From Siphonodentalium dalli (lineage: Eukaryota > Mollusca > Scaphopoda > Gadilida > Siphonodentaliidae): DNA of 64,000 nucleotides. The notes under the pieces were generated by a model. That model was not told the origin of the DNA. It did not search any database and saw nothing but the letters and a program-made list of their open reading frames with translations. Numbering within the stretch: position 1 is the first letter of the stretch; the number at the start of each line of letters is the position of its first letter. Made by a program: the position numbers and the translations under genes. The stretch is from assembly GCA_032622095.1 (NCBI GenBank), contig CP136064.1, positions 258,519,863 through 258,583,862 on the forward strand, in the 5' to 3' direction. Below are positions 35,291 through 46,400 of the stretch, in pieces.

Positions 35291-35296
35291 TCAATA

Positions 35297-35522
35297 CAGT
35301 AATGCCCTAAGTAATCGACTCCTTAACCACAGCAGTAACTTTTCAGGATTTAGTCGGAAATATGGCTTGTTGCCATTCATCGGAAAGCTTGTTGCCATTC
35401 ATCGGAAAGCTCTCACTGAGAGCTTTCCGATGAATGGCAACAAGCCATATTTCCGACTAAATCCTGAAAAGTTACCCATAATTCTGCTGTGGTTAAGGAG
35501 TCGATTATTTAGAGCATTACTG
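35297..35522. mobile_element. CAGTAATGC palindromic MITE, near-complete fold-back
   Basis: TA-CAGTAATGCCCTAAGTAATC at the left and GATTATTTAGAGCATTACTG-TA at the right. The two halves pair almost completely around AGCTCTCACTGAGAGCT. TA duplication and CAGTA ends fit Tc1/mariner-type MITEs. Confidence 0.9.
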
Positions 35523-35869
35523 TACCTCCTTCCAAATTACATTAACAAAATTTGAAAGCTCGATTGGGCCATGTCCGTTTAAAAGCTGAGAATAATCGAC
35601 TCTATAATTCTGTATGCCGCATCGATTTCTATATTGATGGGATTCCCTTCATTCCATTGATCATGTTTGACTGGGCACTTTTTCATTGGTTGTGTCATAA
35701 TCATACCGTAATAGCTAGTTGGAAGGCAGAACCAGTCTCTTTAAAAAGCAGATGATAATACAATCAGAGCTTCACGATTGGTTAAATTTGAATTGAAAGA
35801 TTGATATTTTTCCCACCCGTAGCAAAGCGCAATACATTTTACAATATATACATATATACATGTATTTAA
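35523..35869. other. Intergenic; no gene recognised
   Basis: A 67-codon frame at 35552-35755 shows no known motif. No element ends are seen. Confidence 0.4.
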
Positions 35870-36128
35870 ACATGCATAATTCGATTACTATTTATTTGGA
35901 TTTGAGGGTAAAAAGTAATTGATTCAAGTCGAGGAACCCACCCATCAAAGCTCAGAGTTATTAGATATCGATTTTTAAAATCTATTATTTTTCACCAATT
36001 GAGAATTATTAGTGGCCTAGTAAACAGCCAACGGTCTCGGACCAAATTGCAGATGAAGATGGATAACTCTAAATTCAAGAGTCTTGTTGATAATAAGGCC
36101 ATTTTTTTTTTAACAACATGTTGATAAA
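35870..36128. repeat. AAAGGTACTCAATC-family MITE fragment
   Basis: GATTCAAGTCGAGGAACCCA, CCATCAAAGCTCAGAGTTAT and AAAATCTATTATTTTTCACC match copies B and C at 14.8-16 kb. Confidence 0.65.
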
Positions 36129-36152
36129 TAACACGTTTCGGGCAATTTTATA

Positions 36153-36258
36153 CAGCAATGCTCTAAATAATCGACTCCTTAACCACAGCAGAATTATTGG
36201 TAACTTTTCAGGATTTAGTCGGAAAAATGGCTTGTTGCCATTCATCGGAAAGCTCTCA
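36153..36258. mobile_element. CAGTAATGC MITE, single arm
   Basis: CAGCAATGCTCTAAATAATC to GGAAAGCTCTCAGTGA; the second arm is missing. Confidence 0.8.
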
Positions 36259-36269
36259 GTGATCAAATT

Positions 36270-36428
36270 ATCAGACATACGAAGTGCAGAAGGATTTATT
36301 GTCACTGGTGGGAAATGTTCAGATAATAAGTTCAAAAAATGACCTTATGGTCGTTGAACTTATTATATGAACATTTCCTATTGGAACTACTCATCAATGA
36401 GTATTTAGTATAGAAAGGGATAACATTT
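36270..36428. mobile_element. CCCTTTCTAT element, right part, with internal hairpin
   Basis: AAATGTTCAGATAATAAGTTC pairs with GAACTTATTATATGAACATTT around ACCTTATGGTCGT. It ends GAGTATTTAGTATAGAAAGG, the complement of the TTAA-CCCTTTCTAT left end. Confidence 0.7.
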
Positions 36429-36629
36429 TATAATTATTGTTGAAGAATCATTTGTAATGCAGATTGAATGATCTATAAATTAGTATGATTTCTACAAGTC
36501 TTAATATTAATATCTTTCCCTGTTTAGAAATTCTGAATACAAACATACGTGTTATCAAATCACCATTCCTGGATATTCGTGAATGACGGGTCTGTCATTT
36601 GTTGATGATTTGAACACCTGGCTCAGGGA

Positions 36630-37871
36630 CAAGCCTTGAAATAGTGTCTGACATTTGCAGAAAATGAGGTCCCAGAGGGTGAATTTAGTGATGCTATCCC
36701 TCAGTGGGCAAGCATCACCAAATTCACCCTTTGGGGACCTCATTCTGCTTAGGCCTCCTCTTCTGCTTATAGCACGGACAGTATATACATGTATATTCTC
36801 AAATTAATGTTTTTAGTTAATTTTTCCCCCTTCTGTTCAGTTTCTATATCCCCTAATTTGCAGAAGATATAGAGAATTGAACTGGTGATGTGAAATAATT
36901 CATGAGAGGCAGGGACATTGTACAAACACGAGAGCGCTCAAGTGTTTCACAAAATAGTCCCTGCCTCGAATGAATTATTTCATGTCACCAGTTCTATCAA
37001 GTGATTATTCTGTTTGTTATATTCCACTATAAATATCTGATTTGCCAGAAATCTGAATCATACCACCATTATATCCATAACACATAAATTTTGATACTGG
37101 GTATGAATACATAACAAGCTAGTTAAAGTGACATAATTCACTTGTGAAATTATCGTTTATAATCACTCGAGAAATTGTGACCTGCCATATCAAATCCAGT
37201 CGGAAGTCGGGATTTTTTTACCCTGTTCTAATGCATTCTCTTACAAATGCGAGTCGACCATAGGTCGCCTCGCATATATAAGAGAATGCATTGGCCTAAC
37301 AATTTTTTATCATGTTTTTTAAATAAATGTTTCTTACAATTTTTAGGACATAAAATAAAAAAACATCCATTACCCTGCAGGGAGCCCCACGCATATATAA
37401 GAGTGTCGTCTGCTCATGTTTGTCTGGGGCTCTGTATGGGTGAAATTATAAAATTGTTAAAGAATACAAGAACAAATTATTAAAATTGTAAAAAATTGTT
37501 AGGCCAATGCATTCTCTTATATATGTGAGGCGACCTATGGTCGACTCGCATATATAAGAGAATGCATTGGCACAGGGTAAAAAAAATTCCGACTTACGAC
37601 TGGATTTGATATGGCGGGTCACAATTGAGGTAAATCACACAGGAATATCATAAAAATGCATAATCGAGGTGACTAATGGGTGAATGTCACCAACTTCAAC
37701 TGGGGAACTTCAATCTGATCCTAGGTCTCCCATTGTGGTTGAGGCCTATGTAGAATGAGGTTCCCAGAGGGTGAATTTGGTGATGCTAGCCTGCCGTGCG
37801 CAATAGCGTCACTAAATTCTCCCTCTGGGGACCTCATTCTGCAAATGTCAGCCACTCTATTTCAAGGCTTT
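36630..37871. mobile_element. GAGGTCCCC double-hairpin MITE, interrupted
   Basis: The left hairpin 36657-36750 and right hairpin 37752-37845 carry the family ends CAAGCCTTGAAATAGTGTC and CTATTTCAAGGCTT. The internal region is split between about 36875 and 37650 by extra sequence that contains 37173-37626. Confidence 0.8.
37173..37626. mobile_element. Hairpin-cassette element with a different shell (shell d)
   Basis: The ends AATTGTGACCTGCCATATCA and its complement TGATATGGCGGGTCACAATT replace the TTAA-CCC shell. The two CCAATGCATTCTCTTATATA hairpins (about 37228-37292 and 37503-37570) are the same cassette as in the TTAA elements. Nested inside 36630-37871. Confidence 0.82.
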
Positions 37872-38003
37872 ACGAGGGGTGGTAATATGTCAGAATTGCT
37901 TTGAAACATTCAATTGAGCGATGTGACCATTACGTGGTTGCCAACAATAGCCGATTGTGAAGCTCTGTCACCTCCATTCATTCGTCTGCCCATCAATATT
38001 TCT

Positions 38004-38136
38004 CTAACCCTTTCATGACTGGTGCTTCCTGAATTTTTGCGAAAACCCTGTGCCAATGCATCCTGTTTTATATGCGAGTCGCCCATATATATAAGAGAAT
38101 GCTGCACCAGAGCAGCTCCCGCCATGAAAGGGTTAA
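38004..38136. mobile_element. TTAA hairpin MITE, shell b, deletion derivative
   Basis: CTAA-CCCTTTCATGACTGGTGC, TTGCGAAAACCCTGTGCC, a broken cassette (38051-38102), CTGCACCAGAGCAGCTCCC and CATGAAAGGG-TTAA. Confidence 0.75.
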
Positions 38137-38139
38137 ACA

Positions 38140-39640
38140 TCTCCAGAACTACCAGCTGGAACCACAGGAAAACATTTTTGATTTGGATGACATGGTCTCC
38201 AGGGACTGGAATCTCAGAATTGTTCCCATTATATTTCCTGGTCGATTGCAATCAGAGCTGTAGGACATAACCCTCTTTCTCCCATAGAAGGGTGGGGGGG
38301 CACATTATCTAGAAATCTAGCAACAGTATCAAGCACATTCTTCCATTTTAATTTTATTAACATAAATTGATGTACATGTATATGCATATTTACAAAGGTT
38401 TTTTATTTTTTACACAGACCACATCATGGCCATCTCTCACGGCCATACAAATTACTTTTAAAACAATTTGGAAGTGAAACCATAACTATTCATCTTAGTA
38501 ATAATATTTCAAAATGATACAAGCATCTAAATTTACAAAACGATAAAAATGAATATTATGATGACAATGTACATAAGGTTATATTCACATACTTGCCTTG
38601 CAAATATTGTAGCAGTTCATAGCAGATGTGTATGCATTGCAAAAAATATAAGTAACAAACTGCAAATAAATGTGTATGAGCTACCACTTATACCTCAACT
38701 ACATAAGCTTTAAATTAACAAGTTTTTGTTCAACTGAAATTGACTTTTTCTACCACCCAATATCAGCCTGATACACACAAGTAAAACATGCTCCATATTT
38801 TGTATCGACATGCCATGCGCTGTATACTTTGAAGTCAAACCCCTGGATCGATTTCAACTAAATTAAGTGAGGTGAGTCGGTGTACCCTGGTGGATGTTAT
38901 AGTCGATCGGTCATCTGTATCAGTTTGACAACACAAATGGCCACAAATTTTAACTTTATGGGGGATGTCAGGTTGGAAATTTTGAAAAGTTTGAGAGCTT
39001 GAAGTACCGGTACCAGTTGTAAAAGAGGGATGTGCAAAAGAAACAGTGAACAGAACTGTGGTCTGGTTGTCTTGTTTTAAAAGGGTAAGGGGTTGGAGAT
39101 TTGTCAGTGGTGTGCAATTATAAATTTCAAGATGAAGAGCCCTGCTCATCTGAGAACTTCCAGCTATGTCCATGTTTAGAACTATTTTTCTTAAGTACTG
39201 TCAAGTACTGACTGCTATAGTTATCAGTCACAGTCTTTACAGTCTGGTGAGCGACCCCACAGTCATTGACTGTCTTGTTTAGCTGGTAACTGGTTTTGTA
39301 GCCTGTAGCCTGTTTTTAGACTGGTAGCCAGTTTTTGTAGCGGGTAGCCTGTTTTTATCGGTTTTGTGTCCTGTAGCTGGTCTTATAGCCGGATTTAAAA
39401 AAAAGTTCCTGCTTTTTAATTTGCCAGTTTATTTAATATTTAGCTGGTTTTTAGCTTGTTTTGGTTAAATATTATGTATAGCACACCTTTCCATAAAAAA
39501 CATTGGATTTATCTACAACTGACGCTTACGCTTTTTGGCCTCAATAGTCTAGACTAGAGCGCATTCTAGATAAGACAAAAGCAAACATAACATCTTACCC
39601 GAACAACATCGACCCGACAAGAACAATAATCCCATTGCTA
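38140..39640. other. Intergenic; no gene recognised
   Basis: Mostly non-repeat sequence. The 112-codon minus frame at 38835-39173 has no known domain and no supported splice context. It could be 3' UTR of a longer transcript or noise. 39290-39460 is a TAGCTGGT/TAGCCTGTTTTT-rich degenerate repeat. Confidence 0.4.
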
Positions 39641-39948
39641 ATCTAACAACCCCAGAACAACATCATTACCCTTCTAAACAACATCATTACCCTTCTAAAC
39701 AACATCATTACCCTTCTAAACAACATCATTACCCTTCCAAACAACATTACCCTTCTAAACAACATCATTACCCTTCTAAACAACATCATTACCCTTCTAA
39801 ACATCATTACCCTTCTAAACAACATCATTACCCCTCTAAACAACATCATTACCCTTCTAAACAACATCATTACCCTTCTAAACAGCATTACCCTTCTAAA
39901 CAACATCATTACCCTTCTAAACAACATCATTGCCCTTCTAAACAATAA
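39640..39948. repeat. 21-bp minisatellite (ACATCATTACCCTTCTAAACA)
   Basis: About 14 units of CATCATTACCCTTCTAAACA plus one base, some shortened by 3 bases. The long minus-strand frame is translated repeat. Confidence 0.95.
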
Positions 39949-40100
39949 TATCATCATGACATACAGCAGGTTATGGGCACAGGCCCCTCGGGAAAATTAC
40001 TAAAATACCGTCACTGGTATAGTCTATATTGGTATTTTAGTAATTTTCCCCAGGGGCCTGTGGTTACGGGCAACCACCAGACATGCAAATTACACTGACA

Positions 40101-40336
40101 CAAGCCTGCAAATAGTGAGTCTGTCATTTCAGAACGAGGTCCCCAGAGGGTAAATTTTATGATGCTATGCCACACAGTGGGCTAGCATCACCAAATTCGC
40201 CCTCTGGGAATCTCATTCTACAACTTAAGTTCACTTGTTGAAGTTGGTGATGTTCACCCATTAGTCACCTGGATTATGCAATTTATGGTATATACATGTA
40301 GAAACTGAACAGAAGGGAAAAAGTAACTAAAATAAA
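40101..40336. mobile_element. GAGGTCCCC MITE, left half only
   Basis: CAAGCCTGCAAATAGTGAGT, then the hairpin 40134-40218, then the internal region to AGTAACTAAAA. The rest is displaced by the element at 40337-41148; a short continuation (AAACTTCCCAGA) follows at about 41151. Confidence 0.75.
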
Positions 40337-41148
40337 AGGTCGGCCGACCACATGGTCCCCCGACAACGTGGCAAGTCGATGGCCGCTTTGTTAAAGAAGT
40401 TTTAAAAAATGTCGATGGCCGCTTTGTTAAAGAAATAAAACCAGAGTTTCAAATCTCTACATTTAAAACTGTAGGAGGAGTTGATTACACCATGAAGGTA
40501 CCCAATCTCATCCAAAAGGCAAAAATGTTCAAAATTTTCTAAGTCGAAAACCCCCCAAAAATATGGAAAAAATGATATTTTTTATTAGCTATATAGATGT
40601 TGCAAATCATCAACATGTTAGGAACAATATCCCAGAGTTTAAAATCTCTACATTTAAAACTGTAGGAGGAGTTGATTACACCTTGAAGGTACCCAATCTC
40701 ATCCAAAAGGCAAAAATGTTCCAAATTTTCTAAGTCAAAAACCCCCCGAAAATATGGAAAAAATTATATTTTTTATTAGCTATATAGATGTTGCAAATCA
40801 CCAACATGTTAGGAACAATATCCCAGAGTTTCAAATCTCTACATTTAAAACTGTAGGAGGAGTTCATTACACCATGAAGGTACCCAATCTCATCCAAAAG
40901 GCAAAAATGTTCCAAATTTTCTAAGTAGAAAACCCCCCCAAAAATATGGAAAAAATTATATTTTTGATTAGCTATATAGATGTTGCAAATCACCAACATG
41001 TTAGGAACAATATCCCAGAGTTTCAAATCTCTACGTTTAAAACTGTAGGAGGAGTTGATTACACCATGAAGGTACCCAATCTCGGACGGACGGACGGACG
41101 AGGGTCATTTCTATAGTCCTCCGACGGAAACGTCGGGGGACAACTATA
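40337..41148. mobile_element. GTCCCCCGAC-ended element with internal 191-bp tandem repeat
   Basis: The left GGTCCCCCGACAACGTG is mirrored by AACGTCGGGGGACAAC. Inside, 3.4 units of about 191 bp (40433-41086) contain CCCAGAGTTTCAAATCTCTA, CTGTAGGAGGAGTTGATTAC and GGTACCCAATCTCATCC. Then GGACGGACGGACG. The two minus-strand frames (40539-41026) are unit translations. Confidence 0.85.
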
Positions 41149-41254
41149 TAAACTTCCCAGATGTAAGTTGACTATTTACTCACACAAGTGTCCAGCAAGA
41201 TGTCTGCCCCATTTGCCAGCACATGTCTCTCACCTCCAGGTTACACCAAATTTA

Positions 41255-41692
41255 GTGTGTCTGATATTTACAGAATGAGGTCTCCAGAGGGTGAATTTAG
41301 TGACACAATCCTGCATAGCTGGCTAGCATAACCAAATTCACCCTTTGGGGACCTCATTCTGCTTATGCCTCAACTACTATGGGAGATCTATGATCAGATT
41401 GATGTTCCCCAGTTGTTGGTGATGTTCACCGATTAGTCATCTTGATTATGCAATTTATTTTCTGCAAATTAGGGGATATACATGTAGAAACTGAACAGAA
41501 GGGGAAAAACTAACTAAAAACAATGTTAATTTGAGACTATATAGATACTTCCCAGAAGATGAGGCCTAAGCAGAATGATGTCCCCAGAGGGTGAATTTAG
41601 TGATGCTATCCCAGTGTGCAGTGTAGCATCAATAAAACTCACCCTCTGGGAACCTCATTCTGCAAATGACAAGAAACACTATTTCAAGGCTT
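41255..41692. mobile_element. GAGGTCCCC double-hairpin MITE, full form
   Basis: Hairpins at 41275-41363 and 41572-41663 flank the standard internal region. The right end reads CTATTTCAAGGCTTG. Confidence 0.85.
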
Positions 41693-41844
41693 GTCTGTGG
41701 CCAATTACCAGACAACTTGCTGGGTGAACTTGACAGTGTGTGAACTAGCCGAACCAATGGAGTCTGTACAAAGAGCACATAATGCAAGAAAAATACCTAC
41801 CAAGCAGTCAGAACTTGTATGAGTGAGTAACATAAATTCTCTAG

Positions 41845-42035
41845 AGAAAAATAGATGCAACAGTTATCCCTTCAGTGCTGTACCAGTATTCAATATGGTA
41901 GAAATAGATGCAACATTTATCCCTTCAGTGCAGGACCAGTATTCAATATGATAGAAACAGATGCAACATTTATACCTTCAGTGCTGTACTAGTATTCAAT
42001 ACGGTGGAAATAGATGCAACAGTTTTTCCTTGGTA
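41845..42035. repeat. Minisatellite of about 52 bp, 3.5 copies
   Basis: Units read AATAGATGCAACATTTATCC and CTTCAGTGCTGTACCAGTAT followed by TCAATATGGT. Confidence 0.88.
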
Positions 42036-42135
42036 CAGCATCAGTTGTCGATTTGGCAAACTCAGAAGCAACATAGATCCCAACAAACAAGGGTCCAATA
42101 GAAACATGATTGTACTCAACATATCCTCCTCTGTA

Positions 42136-42586
42136 CAAGCCTGCAAATAGCGTGTCTGTCATTTGCAGAATGAGGTCCCCAGAGGGTGAATTTAGTGACG
42201 CCATCCCGCATAGCAGGCTAGCATCACTAAATTCACCCTCTGGGGACCTCATTCTGCTAAGGCCCTCAACTGCTATGGCAGACCTAGGATCAGATTGAAG
42301 TTCCCCAGTTGAAGTTGATGATGTTCACCCATTGGGCACCTCGATTATGCATTTTATCTTCTGCAAATTAGGGGATATAGAAACTTCCCCAAATGGAAAA
42401 CGTACCGTAACTAAAAACAATGTCAATTTGATACTATAGTTACTTCCCAGAAGATGAGGCCTAAGCAGAATGAGGTTCCCAGAGGGTGAATTTGGTGATG
42501 CTAGCCCACTGTGCGGGATAGCATCACTAAATTCACCCTCTTGGAACCTAATTCTGCAAATGACAGACACGCTATTTGCAGACTTG
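42136..42586. mobile_element. GAGGTCCCC double-hairpin MITE, full form
   Basis: CAAGCCTGCAAATAGCGTGT at the left and GACACGCTATTTGCAGACTTG at the right. Hairpins at 42166-42257 and 42466-42556. This copy gives the clearest terminal inverted repeats of the family. Confidence 0.88.
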
Positions 42587-43020
42587 CCTCTGTTGTCAGT
42601 ACATAGTGTACTTTGTCGAGAATTAAAATGCACATGATATGTGCTGATTTTACTGAACGATCTCTGCACACTATAACATGAAATACAGATTGTATAACTG
42701 TAACAACATTGTTTTAGAAAATGTAATAAATAGATATAGACAATAAATTGTTCACACGAAAATGAGCACGCCACTAGAATGGCATTGCCAGACATTCAGT
42801 TCATTGGAAAGAATATAAATAATGGCGACTAATTCTATATTTAAAAATATTCAATGTCGACATTGAATCAGATCAGCGATATTGACATCAAATCGAATCT
42901 CAAATATTCGCCGGGTCCTAAATGTGCAGATTTTAAATTTTAAGTAAGCACACAATGAACTAATTTGAAGGTCAACAAGCTGGATTCCTTCAACTTATAT
43001 GGTAAGTATGAACTCCATAA
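42587..43020. other. Intergenic; no gene recognised
   Basis: AT-rich sequence between the MITE and the decayed last-exon copies. May include RPTP 3' UTR. No confident minus-strand poly(A) signal was found close to the stop. Confidence 0.4.
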
Positions 43021-43024
43021 AGGG

Positions 43025-43292
43025 AGAAAATGTTTCCTGAGAGCATGACATACAGTAATGCTCTAAATAATCGACTCCTTAACCACAGCAGAATAATGGG
43101 TAACTTTTCAGGATTTAGTCGGAAATATGGCTTGTTGCCATTCATCGGAAAGCTCTCGACGAGAGCTTTCTGATGAATGGCAACAAGCCATATTTCCGAC
43201 TAAATCCTGAAAAGTTACCCATAATTCTGCTGTGGTTAAGAGGTCGATTAATTAGAGCATTACTGTACTTTGTAGCACAACTCAGTAGAATC
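43025..43292 (-). pseudogene. Decayed copy of RPTP last exon, split by a palindromic MITE
   Basis: Read on the minus strand, CAG|GATTCTACTGAGTTGTGC and TACAAAG (about 43292-43268) match the start of the true last exon (CAG|GACCAGTTTGAGTTCTGC, TACGAAG). ATGCTCTCAGGAAAC (about 43025-43040) matches its end (ATGCTGTCAGGAAAC). Between them lies the TA-flanked palindrome at 43053-43265, and the middle of the exon is missing. Confidence 0.65.
43053..43265. mobile_element. CAGTAATGC palindromic MITE in decayed exon copy
   Basis: TA-CAGTAATGCTCTAAATAATC to AATTAGAGCATTACTG-TA. Near-complete fold-back around AGCTCTCGACGAGAGCT. Confidence 0.9.
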
Positions 43293-43295
43293 CTG

Positions 43296-43346
43296 AGAAT
43301 TTGGCATTCTCAATACGTGTTCAGTGTTTTGATGTTGAATCAGGAA
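43296..43346 (-). pseudogene. Second degenerate fragment of RPTP last exon
   Basis: On the minus strand ACACTGAACACGTATTGAGA and TCAGGATTCTA align with CACTGAATACTTATGTGGAA and TCAGGAAACTTCTAA of exon k. Similarity is moderate and the reading frame is lost. It sits between the true exon and the MITE-split copy. Confidence 0.45.
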
Positions 43347-43390
43347 ATTATATGAGAACATTGCTTTATGATAAGAGTTGAGATGCTGAA

Positions 43391-43462
43391 TTAGAAGTTT
43401 CCTGACAGCATGGCGTTTTCCACATAAGTATTCAGTGCTTCGTAGCAGAACTCAAACTGGTC
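43391..43462 (-). CDS. RPTP exon k (last exon, stop)
   Basis: Acceptor gttttcag, then [23 protein letters not shown] and TAA. This is the terminal helix of domain 2. It parallels exon d ([14 protein letters not shown]), as expected for tandem PTP domains. Two decayed copies follow it. Confidence 0.93.
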   Translation of the reverse strand, partial: DQFEFCYEALNTYVENAMLSGNF

Positions 43463-46400
43463 CTGAAAACAGAATAAATTCAGGTAAATATCAGATGTGT
43501 ACTGCACTCAAAGACAAACATTTATGATGCTACCACCCCCTGGAATCCAGAATCCTGCTTTCAAAAAAGACATGGAATCCAGTATCCAGTTTAAGAACTT
43601 AACAAATAAGGAATATATTAATTATTTTGAAGAAAAACAACATTGTATACAGTAAAATGGGCATAACTTGTTTGAACCTCAAAATAATGTATACATAATT
43701 TGGTAAGAGGTATTTTATAACGTACCTACATAGAAGATATCTGAACAAATTCGTCGATATAGGGCTGAAAATACTTGTTGTTTTTTTTCTCCATAATGTC
43801 GGTTCAATTATTTTAGTCAGCGGTCTCATAAAAATGCAACTGTAGACCACGAGAAGAAAATCTAGAGTTTTCGATGATTTGAAACATTTGTGGCACTAAA
43901 AAAATTTGATTTAAAATGAAGAGAAAGCAGTAGGTGAAGTTTTTAAATAGTTTCATGTTTAGATAACGCAATATACCTTTCCAGACATAACATTTCTGAT
44001 CCCACAATTCTGATAAATACAAATAGCAGTTTTTTTTCAGAGTCCGAACTTATGTTCAGAGTTGTATTTTTTAAATAACTTCAATGCGTCTTTCTGGGAC
44101 ATATAATGCTCTTAGAAAGTTAGTTTTTCATCAGTGAACATAAACCGATCATACAAAAAGTTTCATTTTTTTTACCATATTGAGAATATCTGTAGGAGAG
44201 GTTCTTAAACCATGATATTAGATTGCTGTTGTCTTACTACATTTTTTTTTTAAATAAGTCCTATTTTAAAGAACAATATTAGGTGAAATATTTGTAACAT
44301 GAGATGTTTCTGGTGTGTTTCTTTCAGGACAACAATGCAAACATGCCTTAAAAATGAGTTTTGTTTGTTTTAGTTTTGTTATTGTTTGAAGTGGTGCTGT
44401 TACGAGACGATGCTACTTATATTTCATTCTAAGAGGCCTACAGTAATGCTCTAATTAATCAACTTCTTAACCACAGCAGAATTATGGGTAACTTTTCAGG
44501 ATTTAGTTGGAAATATGGCTTGTTGCCATTCATCGGAAAGCTCTCGGGGAGCATTACTGTAGTTAAGTCATCATTCTACTGGTATGAAGAGACTTGTGAA
44601 CCCTTCCATGACAGGAGCTTCCTGAAATTTTGCAAAAACCATGTGCCAATACATTCTCTTATATATGCGAGTCTCCCATAGGAAGCCTCACATATATAAG
44701 AGAATACATTGGCCTAACACTATTTACCTTGACCTTGCAAGCCAGTTTATTCTCTTATATATGAGGCTCCCTTTGGGAGACTCGCATATATAAGATAATG
44801 CACTGTCACAGGATCTTTTATAATGCTACACCAGCGCAACTCCGATCATGACATGGTTTATTGTCACTTTTCGACTAATGTATTTTCATTAGCACTAACC
44901 GGCGTTCGAATCAGGAGATCCCTGCGATAACGGAACATGACGACGATTTCTGGAATGCTCACGACCTGGTCCCTACGCAGCTTCTCCAGCGCTGTATCCA
45001 CGGCACAGAACAAGCCACACCTATCGGCACCATTCCTTGGGAGGATACAAATGTAGAACATGAAACACCTATATTCAGCAGATTGACATTGGATTGCATT
45101 CAGTACATATGGCTTCTTTATCAGACTATGTCTACACCAAATGGGTATATCAAGTATAAATAGAGGGAGGTCACTTCCCCTATTAATTGTTAACCCTTCC
45201 ATGATGGGAGCTTCCTGAAATTTATGTGAAAACTATGTACCAGTCAGTGCATTCTCATATACAGTAATGCCCTAAATAATCGACTCCTTAACCACATCAG
45301 AATTATGGGTAATATTTTCAGGATTTACTCGGAAATATGGCTTGTTGCCATTCATCGGTTAAGGAGTCGATTATTGAGGGCATTACTATATATGTGAGTC
45401 TCTCATAGGGAGCCTCGCATACACCAGATAATACATTGGCCTAACAATATTTACCATAACCTTGTAAGCCAATGCATCCTCTTATATATGAAAGGCTCCC
45501 AATGGGAGACTTGCATATATAAGAGAATGCACTGGCACAGGATATTTAATGCTGCACCAGCGGTACTCCCACCATGAAAGAGTTAATAGTTAAAAGTATA
45601 AAGTATGCAAATTGCTAAATTATTTCAAGGCTTGGTTTCTGGCTATACTAATCTTTGGATATGATTTCCAGTACCGATACCAGTACAGTAATGCTCTAAT
45701 TAATCGACCCCTTAGCCACAGCAGAATTATGGGTAATTTTTCAGGATTTAATTGGAAATATGGCTTGTTGCCATTCATCGGAAAGCTCTCTGAGAGCTTT
45801 CCGATGAATGGCAACAAGCCATATTTCCGAATAAATCCTGAAAAATTACCCATAATTCTTCTGTGGTTATGGAGTCGATTAATTAGGGCATTACTGTAGT
45901 TCTATGGACGTGACAAAGTTTTAAAGAGATGGGTAGCTTACTTTGCAATGTGTAGATGAGAAGCATCTATCAGTCCTTCCCATGAGAAAAATACAGCGAG
46001 AGCACTTATTTGCTCTAGCAATTCAGAAGAAGGATGTAGTTGCGCCCATAATATAACGCCAAGTTGGGTTTTGCTCAAACAAAATGTCATTGTGGGATAG
46101 ACCCATGTCCAGTTACACTTTCACATGCTCATAATTTAACTGAGATGGGAAATGTTCTAAATATACCTTTAAATAGTTCAATATTGAATCAACGATTACA
46201 GTGACCATGAACATTTTGACAAGAGGGACGACTCCCCTGACAAATGCGAATTTTAGCGCCTGTGAATTACAACTTGCGAGTGCATACGGGTGCGAGAGCT
46301 ATTGCTCCCGTTTCCTGGGAAGGACTGCATCTATAGATGCTATTTGTAACTTACATGCAGTGCGCTATAAGCACTGATGAGCTTTCAGCTTGCCATTGTT

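Noticed and set aside
38835-39173. 112-codon minus-strand frame in non-repeat sequence
   Set aside because: No recognised motif, no convincing splice sites and average composition. Kept only as a note in the intergenic entry.
39643-39957. 104-codon minus-strand frame with repeated MMLFRRV
   Set aside because: It is the direct translation of a 21-bp minisatellite. There is no domain and no splice or promoter context.
40539-41026. Minus-strand frames with KLWDIVPNMLVICNIYIAN repeated
   Set aside because: They correspond to the 191-bp tandem unit. Stops and frame vary with the unit, and no known domain is present.
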